Shown here: one piece after another, positions 45,368 through 56,701 of the stretch
Layout: each line of letters begins with the position of its first letter
How positions within the stretch are numbered: position 1 is the stretch's first letter
From: Pristionchus mayeri
Taxonomy: Eukaryota > Nematoda > Chromadorea > Rhabditida > Neodiplogasteridae
NCBI GenBank assembly: GCA_036245805.1
Contig: BTRK01000001.1
Span: forward strand, 32,002,758 to 32,066,757
Length of the DNA: 64,000 nt
Reading direction: 5' to 3'
Translations under genes and position numbers: made by a program
Notes under the pieces: generated by a model
The model's database searches: none
What the model saw: the letters and a program-made list of their open reading frames with translations, nothing else
Told to the model about the DNA's origin: nothing

Positions 45368-46186
45368 CGAAGGAAGGATCAAAGATCACTTGCCAGAATG
45401 TGATTGTTGCCGGGACGTCGCGGTTTGGTTAGGAGAGATCCCATGATGGGGAGAGAGAGCGAGTAGGAAGGAAGGGGCGAGGAGACCACTCGGAAGGGAC
45501 GGAATGAGTGGAAATGATTGGATAATATGGAAGAGAGAGGGGAGGTGGTGAATCGAAAATATCTTCCCACGTGCGCTTGCGTATATGTTGATGAATACTA
45601 TTGGAGGTCAGAAGAAGGTTTGTATAGTCAGTTTGGTGAAATCAGCACTCCCAAAATGGAGCCTGTTTCTGACTTTCTGAATCCCATTGAACCCCTTTTG
45701 CAGGGCCGCAAACACAAGGCTATACGTGAAACAATTTATTCATTCAACCGTGTCGTAAACATCACAAGTATTCTGGAATCACCTATACTGAAATACATCG
45801 TTACCGTATCGAGAACAGCAATAAAGGCACGAGCTATGCAATGCGCAACACAGGGTCGTTGTTTCCGGGAGCAAAATATGTAAATCGCACAAATCGATAT
45901 TCGCTAAATAGATAATAACGAGTATACTACACAACGGAGGGGAAAATAACAAGGCCGTACATTCGGGGCAATATCATTGCACTCTAAATGGTAATAACGA
46001 ATTTGTTACAGCACAACGGGCAATAATAATAACATGTGGACAAATAGGGTAGGTCAACGGGAAGAGCTACCCTTGGTCCAGGGAACAGTAAATTATCGAT
46101 CGGATAAGGTAGATCAAGAACAGTCAACTATCGATTGAACAACGTAGGTCTAAGGAACAGTAAAATATCGATCGGGGTGCTCTCCT
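45368..46186. other. Spacer between two minus-strand genes
   Basis: The upstream region of the uncharacterised gene and the 3' side of the RNF14-like gene. A plus-strand open frame at 45518-45883 (121 codons) has no recognisable domain and no splice support. Three near-copies of GGAACAGTAA.TATCGATCGG lie at about 46080-46180. Nothing else is seen. Confidence 0.4.
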
Positions 46187-49100
46187 CTACCAGTATTCCT
46201 CACCATCATCGTCTTCGGCGTCATCGTAGTAGTCCTGGAAAATGGAATATTCATAAAATAATTGTTTTCCAAAGAACAGAACTTTCATAAAAGACCCTCT
46301 TCTTCTGGACAAACAGTTGGCAGATATCATCATAAAAAATATAAATGTATTGTTATTAGCTATCAGACCAATGATAAAACATGCTATTCCACATCAAATA
46401 TAACGCCCGTCTACATTTAAAAAAAAGGATACCACGGTTTCCTCATTTTATGCTATCCTGGACCCATCGGAATATTGTGTGAAATGAAGTCTGTTGCCTG
46501 GATAGCAAACCCGGATGAGAATCATGACGTCATGCCGCCTTTGATATTTTAAAGGCGGCGTGACGTCAGATTTCTCATCCGACCTTCTGTCCACTCACCT
46601 CTCCCTCCTCCTCTGCTCCTCCATAATCGTCAAACTCCGCAGCCTCCTCTACGCCATCACCAGCATCAACCTGCAAAGTTGGCTTCAATATTATCCACGG
46701 GATCTCAACGAGTCATCTCTGCACACCAAAGCAGTATCTAGTTGACAGTAATAGTTGCCTTTTGTTCACCGGCCACCGGGATTACGGAAAATAGTTAGGC
46801 ATGGTTAGCTGTGTGGAAAGTCGGCACAAGATTCTAGGAGGGCACTATGTCGGATGAGAACTGTGACTTCATGTTGCCTTTGATATATCAAAGTAAGTAT
46901 GACGTCATAGTAATCATCCGACCTAGTGCTTTCTAGAAGTCTGACCTCTGCCGCCTCCGCTCCTCCATCCTCATCGAAATCCGCCGCCTCGGCGCCCTCA
47001 TCAGCATCGTCCTGAAGCGTTCTGGTCATAGTCAACCTCCTTTTGCAATATTTTATTTTCCCAATCGCATTCCTTCTTTGGCTCACTTCTCACACACTAG
47101 TTCAGTACGAACAGCTAAAGGTGTGTAGCAGCTCACATCTACCCCTAATTTGTCATGCCTGACTGGGCACTAAGTCGGATGAGATCTATGACGTCATGCC
47201 GCCTTTTATCTATCAAAGGCGGCATGACGTCATAGTTCTCATCCGATCTCTTGTCGCATGACTGACCTCTGCCTCATCATCCTCAGCTTCCTCATCGTCA
47301 GCAGCGTCATCCTGCAATAAAACAACTAGAAGTCGATCAATATATCCTCGCTACAGTATCCCATCTTTCTCAGCACCATGATTTCCAATGAAGTATCGCA
47401 GACTGACCTCTTCCTCCTCTCCTCCTCCCCCGTCCTCATCAGAATCCGTCGTCTCTGCATCTTCGCCAGCGTAATCCTGCAAAATTTATTTAAAAAATCA
47501 CTTCTCGATCGACCGCTTTCACCCGTTGGGTTACTGTAGTCGAGCTGTCCTACCTCCGTCTCGAAGTCTTCATATGGAGCGTTGACATCGTAGTTGCCGT
47601 CGACGTCTGCGCCCGGATCCTCTACAGCGTCCTCATCTTCGAACTCGCCCGGCCACACATCGCCCCGCACCATGTTCTCGAGATACTCGTGGTCTGCAAA
47701 TGGGGGAGCGTACTGTACCCGAGTGATCGTGAACTGACTTCTTTGATTTCTTGCCCACCTTCTCATCTCTCCTATTCAATAGTTTGAGCACATCCTTTGC
47801 TTTTGTTTTTTCCCCACACTCACTACAATTGATACGCTTCTATGCTCATGGAGTCGCATAGTTTGTGACCTCCCTGATTATCGATCGATGAACAGCTCTC
47901 ATTCAGTTACTACACCCGCTACCATTACTCGCCAATTCTGTAGAAATTGCGCACTAGATCGGATGAGAACTATGACGTCATGCCTAGATCGGATGAGAAC
48001 TATGACGTCATGCTTAGATCGGATGAGAACTATGACGTCATGCCTAGATCGGATGAGAACTATGACGTCATGTCATGCCGTCTTAGATATATGAAAGACG
48101 GCCCGACGTCATAGTTCTTATTCGACCAAGTGCATCCCCTACGATTACTCCCCACCTCTGTACAACTGGAAATACGCACCGTCATGGTCGGCCATCATTT
48201 CCAGCAGTCGCTCGGGGTCTGCAAGAGTGGAACACTCCATACATTGGCAGGCATCTCTTAGACACACTTTTTTTAGAAGTTGTTGAAATCCCCCAGTAGT
48301 TCGCCTCAAAGAAGCCCAGTGAGAGCTCAATCTAAAAATCGTATGCCTTCCATCCTAATCTCATTCCCCCAGGAGATAATCTAATGCCCTCAAATTGTCC
48401 ATGCATGACTTGAACAGTCAGCAGGATTTCTCCTAAATTTAAATACATAATTGTTAAAAATAGTCAAAAATACAAAACAAAAACAAGCTAACCGTCGTAC
48501 AAATCGTCGATGTCGAATTCGCCCTCTGCCTCATAGTCGTAGAAGTCCTGCAAGTAGAACGTTGAGCAACCAATCACTATCACCTTCCTCCTCAAGCATA
48601 AGCACTGAGCATGCATTACATCCAGTGCTCGAAAGAGTAGGTCACAAAAATCATAAAAAAGTGGGCACGATTCTAAAATTGTAATATAAAATCGTTGAAC
48701 ATGGGTATGTTTTTACATCTTAATCAAAATTTATACTAAAAAACTGGGTACGTTTGCTACATTTGCACTGGTCTGAACTCCAAAAAGCGGGCACGTTATG
48801 TCATTTTGGACCTATTTTTTCGACCACAGATTACATCTAACACATGATTCACGATATAAACACAGATGCCGCTTAGTGGTAGTCCAGAAAAAAATTCAAT
48901 TTTCGAAAAAAACAATCAATTTTCGAAATTATAAATAAAATGTTTACATCGAAATCGTCTCCGTCGTCGTCGTCATCGTCGAGGTCTCCGTCGAAGAAGA
49001 AGGCGTTCTCGTCGTCGTCCTCGTCCATGCCCTCGAAGAGGCGATTCGCGCACGTACCCTGACAATCAGGATAATGCAATCAATCGATAAATCAATAACA

Positions 49101-52100
49101 TACGATATATCACCTACACCTCCCAGTACCCACAACGATCGATCGATACACCAATAGCCAAAATTCCCATCATACTATCATCTTTTCCAAAACACCCAAT
49201 CCTTCTACCAATCAATAACTCCTCCCCGCTACCTTACCCCTATCCTATAATCTTCTTTTCCAATCACACAATTCTTCGATCGTTCAATCACTCCTCCTCG
49301 CTACCGTACCCCTAACGTATGCTCACATTGGTCTCGGAGAAGTGCTTGTAGGGGTCGCCGATGTCGAGTCGCTTCAGGCACAGCCAGCAGAATACTGTGC
49401 TGCACTTGCAGCATTTCATCTTGTTGCAGCCGTTGTTCTTCTGCAAGAGAAGCGATCAGGATTGAGTTATTACATAGATGAAACGCAAAATCAACTGGTA
49501 GAAGCCAACACTTATTGTCGCCATACTTTTCCTATTTTTCTAAATAGTAATTCTAACACTTTCTAACATTCTAACACGATGAAAAGAACAGAATTTTGTT
49601 TATAAATTACAAGGTTCAGAGGGAACTCGATAAAGCATAAACAACAGATTCTAGGTGATGATATCACTCACCACTAAGTGCACAATTATATATTTAAATA
49701 AATATATAAAAATTCCTTGCCTCGATATCGGCCTTGCACTTGGGGCACTTCTTGCTGTTCTCCAGCACCCATTTGTCGTTGCGCAAAGTCGATATCATTC
49801 GCTCCAGTGCTGCCTGAATATTGATTTTAGCCCGAATTGTCTTCCTATAAACCACAACCTCCGCGCTTAACCTCTTTTAACCCATGATTGGCCAGAACTC
49901 TATACTTAATATTCAGACTAGTGACAGTAAAATGGAAATGCATGAACGATCTGCCTGTTCATCCACTCCGATCTACCAACTTCCTAGAAATATTGCAGTC
50001 TACAGTATCCCAACAACCAGCTACCGTACCTCTCCGCCGACTCTCTTCGCGAGATCTGTCCGATTGTCGCCCTTGTCGTACTCTTCGAGCAGCTTCAGCT
50101 TCTCATCTGAATGATACAGATCGACAAACGGTAACTGGACCATGCCGGCTTGATTGGGGACTTCACTAACTATGTTCTCTAACCAAGCAGCTCGCAGTTT
50201 CATGATTACCAATTCGTTATAAAAACAATTGAACTCGCAACATCATACATTCCTCTATCGCGTTCATTCATTCACTCCATCACACTATGTATAATTTTTT
50301 CCTGCTTGCACTTACTCTCCCCCCCTTTAAATCTCAAGTTCGGCGAGACTCTAACACACACTTCCCCCTCTTAATATCATCATTTATTTGCACGGACGCC
50401 TCAATCCCTCCCCTCATCCTAACCACCGATCCTCAAGCTCTGCTCCTTCCCCTTAACGATCCTTAAGCTCCGCCCGTTTCTCACCGATCTGCCATCTGCA
50501 TCCCTCGACGCCGTGGTACGTCTTCCTGCATATAATGCAGAAGGCGTACGCGCACGCGTCGCACCGACCCAGCTGACGATTCCTGCACGATCAACGATGT
50601 ACCGTATCAGCATTTTCGAAAAGGCTAAGGCCATCATTTCCAAATTTTACTTCGGCCCTAATGCTTCTAGTTTGAACAAGCTGCGGGAACTTTGATGCTT
50701 TCGTAGCGATTTCTGAGCATTAATGATATAATGTATCGTCATTTTCGAAAGTGCGACCACCATCAGTTTCGAAATTCACTTCTATGCGAGTCGGAACAAT
50801 ATTTACACCATCGGACGTCCGTAATCCGACTACCGTAATCCCCCCGGGCTACCGTAATCCCCCTGGGCGCAATCGCCAACTGAAACTGCAACTCACATGG
50901 GATTGATGACGACGTACTTGCCGCAGATCTCGCGCGGGCAGATCGCCATGTCCTCCATCGCGCCCAGCGCCCGCTCAAGCAGAATCGTCTCGTATCTGCA
51001 GATAATCAATCGATAATCGATCGACACCGTAAAAGTCAGTTATTGATCGATAAAAAGCTACAGTAACCGCACATATACTGTATCATCATTTTGTATCATC
51101 AGACTCGTATCTGCAGAGGGGAACCGATCGATAATCGGTGATACCGTAACCAGTCAATGATCGATCGAAAAATGCGCTACAGTAACCATCCCATTATTGC
51201 ACGATGCTATAGCATCCATTTATAGAAGGGATACAACTCTAAATTACTTGGAAACGGAATCTATGTGTAAAGAAGGAAATATACCGAAAGTTTGTGCCTA
51301 TTCAGGTTTCCAGACGTGAAAGAAGGAAATATATCGAAAATTTGTACAAAGGTTTATTCAGGTTTCTAGACGTGAAAGGAGTAAAGATGGCGTCACTGAC
51401 CTCTCGTACTCCTCCTCTCCGATGGCCTTCTTGACGACGTCCTGCGCCGCGATGGACGAGCACGCGTCCGCCAGACACTCGAACGTACGAATCTGAAAAG
51501 ATGATCTTTGATCTTTAAGAATTAAAAAAATAGGCACGTTATTTCGCACCCCTCCCGCCTTCGCTATCAGTTCTCATTCCCTCCCCATCATTGAGGGGTT
51601 GTGTGACCGAAAATCAGGTCGATGTACCTAAAATGACGTGCGTAGGGGAAAAAGAGGGAAGTGGTGGGATAATTATCAAAGACCGAAGAACTTCCAAAAA
51701 ATATTGAGGCAACTAAATAACGAACAAATGGAGACTGATCAATCGATCCACCCGGGTTCGATTCCCGGTCGTGACACCGTCTCCGCCTCACCAAGGCGCC
51801 TACCCATTGGGGGACGGGGAATTGGTAGTCGTGACTAGATCACGCAGGTAAATAGGTCTGGCGAAAGGTGGGCACTCCGAACTGAATCCGCCCAAATTGA
51901 CACTGGCCTAGCAGTGTTCTCTAGCGAGCCCAGTCTCGAAGACGGGATGTGCCTTTACCTTTTTAGAGACTGATATCATTACCAATACCGTACTCCTTAA
52001 CGCAATTTTTAAAACAATTACATTAATTACAAAAATAAATAAATCACTAAACTGACCCCCTCCGACTTGAGCAGCCCGACGAAGTACTGCTGCACGCAGC

Positions 52101-54552
52101 GCGCGCAGTACACGTGGCGGCAGGGCAGGAAGCGGACGCAGCGCGTACCCGGCTCGTTCTCGTAGCATACCTAGAATTATCGATTGATTTGGCCAAGATT
52201 ATGGCTTACCTTGACCTAGATCATCGACTTACTAAATGATAACCAGTATACGTGCCCCGATATGGCTAGCAAGAAAATACTGCTAGGACACTACAGATTT
52301 TGGATAGCACATAATAACAACTCAATATTGTACTTTCTTCGAACCATCACTAATTGAGTTGAAACGACACAGAAGTCGGGGAAAAACGGAAGAGGTACCC
52401 CAATGTTCATGATTTTAAAGAGTGAGCGAAACACTACCAGTGTTTTCCCGTGGAACTGGTGCTCCTAGATGCACGGGAATAGCTTTGCCTTTTGCTAACA
52501 ATTACGAAAAAGGGAAAAGATAGGGTGCACATCGCTGTCATGCTTGTACATGTTTATGTCATGTTTCTCGCAAATATTACTTTATATAAAAATATTAAAA
52601 CAACAACAAATATTATCAAAACAACGACAAGCACGACGCACCTCGCAGTCGTGGCACTCCCTCTCGAAGGCGGCCTGCTCGATGGCCGCACCCGCCTCGA
52701 CTAGCCGGTGCAGGATCGTCGAGCCGTCGATACCCTGCAATACCGTAGTCAATACCGTATTCCGTAGACACACCATAGTGCTACCGTAACCCATTCTGCG
52801 AGCAATGAGTAGTAAAAGGCACCTTCGCGACGCAGTACGGCGTGTTGTCGACGCGGATCGACTTCTCCAGATTCTGCAATCGTAACGGTGAGACTTCCAC
52901 TACATGAGTACAATTTGCACATTCAAGGTCATTCAAGGTTAATTCCTATAAGCGGGCACTTGTTGCGTGCACTAACTATAGCGATGATACGTGCCAAGAC
53001 TACTTCCCCTCTACTCTCCCAATCGTATGCAATCTACGGCGATTAAGACAGATCAGATTCGAACTGCTCACCTCGCATTTTTAATTAGTATAATTATAAT
53101 TAATTAGAGTAACTAAGTAGCGAAATTAGATCGAATAATTAGCGCAATTAGGTCACCTCGCAGGCCTTCTCCCTCACGGCGAAGGCGATGGCGTAGAGCA
53201 TCGGCTGATCCTCGTAGCTCGCCGCAGTCTCCCTGATGATGTGCTGCACCTGCTCCACCTGCAATTACATGCTTAATGTATCAAAATATTAATATTATTA
53301 ATTAAAATATTAATTTTATTGTTAAAAGGGTACCATTTCCACACTAGATGTGCGATACCCAGCTTGCACAGACAAGCTCTGATCTAATAACTTGGCTCTG
53401 TTTGAGAACAAGATTGGCGATCAAACGTGAACTGTGTTGATCACATGCTCAGCCAGGCTGTACCGTGATTTCCCAGACAAGTTGGCCACCCTTATTCAAA
53501 ATATGAATTTAGTGTAATCGTATACCGTAACCTGAGTGAATCGAGCCTACCTTCTTCTCGCTCATCCAGGCGCACTCCACGTCGATGGATGGCGGGACAG
53601 AGGGGTAGGCGTCCGGCAGCGAGAAGAGCAGCGTACAGTACTCCAGCGCCTGCACCGTGCGGAACTGCACCTCTGCAAGTGATCGTAAACTGCACCAATC
53701 ACTTGCAATAAATATTAATTAGCCAATTAGTAAGCCTAATTGCGCATCTTTCAAGGTAGCACACCTCTGGAGGCCTACTGCGCACTACCATCCTGTTCAA
53801 TTCGACAAAAATGTGCGTCTCAAACCACTTCTCCTGAAGTTCAAGCCACAATTATTCATAATGGATTCAATTCACATGATGGACTTCGAGTGACAGTTAG
53901 ATGCAATTCCGATTGGACGGACTTCGGGAGATGCCCGTCCAATAGAGGAGCAATAAAGGAAAAACAGCTCACCATCGCCAACCTCAGCGAAGACGACCAC
54001 GGGCTTCTCGAGCATCGGAAGATCGATCCGTATCTGTAATTATCACTAATTATTTAGCTAATTAAGCGTGTTTCGAGAAGCGTGTCCTTTACCTTTACCT
54101 TTACCTTTACCTTTAAGCGTGTTATGTACGAAAACACGAATCAGATTCGTGCACAGACCAGTCACAGCGAACGGAATGAGTCGAAATGAGAGTGAACAGA
54201 GGAGAATTTTAGCGAATTGACTTGATTTTGATCGTTCAAAGGCTCAATTTAAGCCTTTACGCATGATACTAAGCAAAAGATGTTCTACCCTAACCGTTCA
54301 AGAAAGAAAAGGAAGGCAGAGTATCGGCATTGTGCTGGATGAGAACCATGACGTCACTCGTCATGCAGACTTTGACCTACCAAAGGCAGCATGACGTCAT
54401 AGCTATCGTCCGACCTAGTGCCCAATCGCTCGCACCTTGCCGTGGATGAGCGCGTTCTCGGGCTGCTCGAAGTCGAGGGAGCCATCGAAGCACTCGAGCA
54501 TGCTGAGGAAGCCCTCTAGCTCCTCCACCTGCTCCCCGCGACGCAAGCCCAT
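46187..54552 (-). CDS. RNF14: RNF14-type RBR E3 ubiquitin ligase with acidic tail
   Basis: Twenty-two exons all join in phase (625 aa): 54552-54436, 54033-53973, 53672-53551, 53258-53157, 52873-52823, 52734-52642, 52170-52057, 51492-51401, 50995-50897, 50582-50485, 50106-50030, 49813-49721 (GC donor), 49440-49327, 49058-48948, 48547-48493, 48218-48180, 47693-47554, 47476-47408, 47311-47267, 47011-46946, 46670-46599 and 46234-46187. Residues 1-130 form an RWD domain (PDAYPSVPPSIDV...W). RING1 is CHDCEVCYEN...LPCRHVYCARC (about residues 180-205). The IBR shows CPREICG...CDACAYAFCIICRKTYHG. RING2 shows CPKCKADIEKNNGCNKMKC with the catalytic Cys in GCN and CSTVFCWLC, followed by DPYKHF as in RNF14. 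The C-terminal approximately 190 residues are extremely Asp/Glu-rich, coded by small repeated exons; this tail is not in vertebrate RNF14. RBR ligases pass ubiquitin through the RING2 Cys. An acceptor lies just upstream of the ATG, so a further 5' exon is possible. Confidence 0.9.
46510..46584. mobile_element. TGACGTCA hairpin MITE, copy 1
   Basis: CGGATGAGAATCATGACGTC and GCCGCCTTTGAT pair with AAAGGCGGCGTGACGTCAG and TCTCATCCG. It carries two TGACGTCA-type octamers. It lies 14 bases inside the intron after exon 46670-46599. Confidence 0.85.
46842..46930. mobile_element. TGACGTCA hairpin MITE, copy 2
   Basis: GCACTATGTCGGATGAGAAC pairs with ATCATCCGACCTAGTGC. The stem is diverged in the middle (TGTGACTTCATGTT). 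It lies about 15 bases inside the intron after exon 47011-46946. Confidence 0.85.
47167..47253. mobile_element. TGACGTCA hairpin MITE, copy 3
   Basis: Nearly perfect hairpin: CGGATGAGATCTATGACGTC / ATGCCGCCTTTTATC against TATCAAAGGCGGCAT / GACGTCATAGTTCTCATCCG. It lies 13 bases inside the intron after exon 47311-47267. Confidence 0.9.
47951..48133. mobile_element. TGACGTCA hairpin MITE, copy 4, with 4x amplified arm
   Basis: GCACTAGATCGGATGAGAAC opens the element. The 30-bp unit AGATCGGATGAG...TGACGTCATGC is repeated four times before the hairpin closes through CCGACGTCATAGTTCTTATT to CGACCAAGTGC. Unequal replication of one arm is the simplest explanation. Confidence 0.9.
51740..51965 (+). 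mobile_element. SINE-like insertion with 9-bp target duplication
   Basis: GAGACTGAT at 51731-51739 is repeated at 51966-51974. The 226-bp insert begins with a tRNA T-arm-like CCGGGTTCGATTCCCGG (Pol III B-box), has a unique body (TTGGTAGTCGTGACTAGATC, CAGTCTCGAAGACGGG) and ends in a TTTACC-type tail (GTGCCTTTACCTTTTTA). This is the plan of a tRNA-derived SINE that has lost its 5' tRNA half. It lies in the intron between exons 7 and 8 of the RNF14-like gene. Confidence 0.75.
54086..54116 (+). repeat. (CTTTAC)n tract, possible SINE tail
   Basis: Five hexamers of CCTTTA type in intron 1 of the RNF14-like gene. The same unit forms the tail of the SINE-like insert at 51740-51965, so this may be the tail of a severely truncated copy. 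Confidence 0.6.
54328..54421. mobile_element. TGACGTCA hairpin MITE, copy 5
   Basis: GGATGAGAACCATGACGTCA and GCAGACTTTG pair with CAAAGGCAGC, ATGACGTCATAGC and CGTCCGACCTAGTGC. It lies 14 bases inside intron 1 of the RNF14-like gene. Confidence 0.85.
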
Positions 54553-54561
54553 CCGCAAACA

Positions 54562-55741
54562 CTGCAATCAATTAATAGTAATTGATTAAAGCAAAATAAA
54601 CCAAGAAAAACAAGTTATAACGAAATTTGACCAAAAAAACAGGTGGACGGAGCCGCAAAGTCGAGCCATCAAAAAGCATTTTTACTACGGTTTTTCCGTT
54701 TTTCGACATTCGTGGGTCATACTGTTGATCGAAGAGAACTATTTTTATTTTTTTAAAGCAATTTAATATCTAATTTAAACAACGTTAAGAGCAACATATA
54801 AACAGAGTAATTCAATCAAAGTACACACGAAAGACGTTCTGATTGCATAGTGAGAGTGAGGAAATATTTCACAATAATTCGTGCGCGTAAAGCGAGAGTG
54901 AAAGTACCGAGGCGACTAGAGAAGAGATCACTGTTAGAATCGGAAATGATCTTTCTTGTATCGAAGTGCGTCTTCTTTTTAGTTGCCATTCCACACGTCT
55001 GTATCTGAGACTATCATGGTTATCTGGAAATGTGAGGATCGAGATGGGGGGGGGTCTAAATATCTGCAATCGTTCCCTTACCCGATACACGTTAGTAACT
55101 TGTTACGCGAGAATTAGTGGACGAACAGAGGCGAATGAGATGAAAAAGAAGGAAATTTGGGTGCTGAACCTGCAACGAATTGATACCACGGGGCGACCGC
55201 TGCACTTCTCAGCAATTTGGCCCACCCTCCCCACCTCTCGAAGTGGTGGAATGGACATATTGAAGAAGTGATCAGTTCCTTGAGTGATCAACTGTATTAG
55301 ATCTAATTAAGGGTTGTGAAACACATTTCGCATGAAAATGTTCTCTCGCTTACCTTGAAAATGCAATTTTTAGGTACTACCTTTCGCTTTTCTCTCCACA
55401 AATTTGGTATAAACTGTGCATATATTCTACAGCTGCATCTTCCACACTCTTCATTATTTCTTCCACTCTCTCCCCTCCCCTCAATCACATCTTTCTCATC
55501 CATTCCACAGTCGACTCTACCCTCCTCATCTTCCGCCCTCATCGACTACACGACGGTGACTCTACCTCCACAATATTTATACCGTTTCCTACCGTATCCT
55601 AGTTATATCTATGCCTCACTCGACCATCCGGAACGCATTGCCTTATCTTATTCCACATTCTACCCGAACCCCTTCAGTCATTGATCTCATCCATGTTTTC
55701 GCCATGCTTCTGGGAAAGTGATACAACAGTAGACCAGTTGC
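54562..55741. other. Spacer upstream of the RNF14-like gene
   Basis: The promoter region of the minus-strand ligase gene and whatever precedes the plus-strand gene at 56 kb. MITE-like fragments (GCACTTCTCAGCAATTTGG against GAAGAAGTG) occur at about 55200-55270. A plus-strand frame (55316-55684) ending LPYPSYIYASLDHPERIALS could be an exon, but splice borders are unclear. A further 5' exon of the ligase gene may also be hidden here. Confidence 0.35.
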
Positions 55742-56043
55742 TCCAGATCATCCCCCTCTCATGCCTTGTAGAGGATTCTCATTAAAAACGACGTTTCACC
55801 CCAAAATAGTCCTCAAAATCGACATTTTGGACTGTAGCTCTGAGCCCGTCACATGAATCTTCCCTTCTGAACAAGTGAATCTGTTCTAAAATAGGTCCAG
55901 ATCATCCCCCACTCATGCCTTGTAGAGGATATTCATTAGAAACGACGTTTCACCCAAAAAAAAGGACTGAAAATCAACATTTTGGGGTGTAGCTCTGAGC
56001 CCGTCAGTTGAATCTTCCCTTCTGAACAAGTGAATCTGTTCTA
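55742..56043. repeat. Tandem duplication, two copies of about 154 bp
   Basis: CCAGATCATCCCCC, ATGCCTTGTAGAGGAT, AAACGACGTTTCACCC and TCCCTTCTGAACAAGTGAAT occur in the same order twice, with few differences. It is non-coding. Confidence 0.9.
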
Positions 56044-56059
56044 TCTCAATCCAACCCAG

Positions 56060-56687
56060 ACACACTCAACGTGCAAGAGGCCAGAGAGCAGTTCCCGAGA
56101 GGAGTAAGTGAATGATTGGAGGCTCTAGAACAACTAGTCAACAAGCTCCTCTCTTCCCTCTCTAGTTCCGTACTCTCAAGCGGGGAGATCCCATCAATAA
56201 AGCACAACTGTTAATCCTTCTCTCGCCCCTGCTCTCTAATGTTGATAAGATTGAAGTGAGACTTAGTTGATGAATCGGGGCATTTTCTTATTCTTCATTT
56301 TCCATTTCTTCTCGCAGTGAGAATCTTACTCCTTTGTCACTGCTAGTGATGCCAAATCGGCGCGCGCTCTCCTCGTTTCACACGCTCTCTCGCTGTATCA
56401 GACCGGCCAGAGAGCGTGTGAAACGAGGAGAGCGCGCGCCGATTTGGCATCACTAGTGACTGCCCTACTCTTGGCCTATTGTCTGCAACTATATTTCACT
56501 GAAGAGACTCATATTTTTATTTTTTAAATAATTTTGATGTGAATCAGAATTTGGCACTTTACTATTCTCAATTCAGGGCATGCAAACAGATGCGGCCATA
56601 ATCGTACCCTCGTACACGGAGAGAATAGAACAGGGCACACGCTTTTACAAGATGGATAATGGTGCGGAGTTGGATAACAATTTGTAA
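56060..56687 (+). CDS. 3' exons of an unidentified gene
   Basis: Three exons join in phase: 56060-56103 (TLNVQEAREQFPRG), 56166-56255 (FRTLKRGDPINKAQLLILLS, then NVDKIE) and 56577-56687 (GMQTDAAIIVPSYTERIEQG, ending LDNNL and TAA). Intron borders are canonical; the 112-bp MITE copy d lies in the last intron. The start and upstream exons were not found, and no family is recognised. Confidence 0.5.
56344..56455. mobile_element. Palindromic 112-bp MITE, copy d (hAT-like)
   Basis: Termini TAGTGATGCC/GGCATCACTA; flanks GTCACTGC and GTGACTGC match at 7 of 8 positions. It is the same length as copies a-c. Confidence 0.95.
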
Positions 56688-56701
56688 TAATTTGGTTAAT
56701 T

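Noticed and set aside
45518..45883. 121-codon plus-strand open frame
   Set aside because: No domain, no splice-site context and no paralogue; length is within chance for the window.
47951..48075. Regular 30-bp direct repeats resembling a CRISPR array
   Set aside because: The units are contiguous without spacers, in a eukaryotic intron, and derive from one arm of a hairpin MITE.
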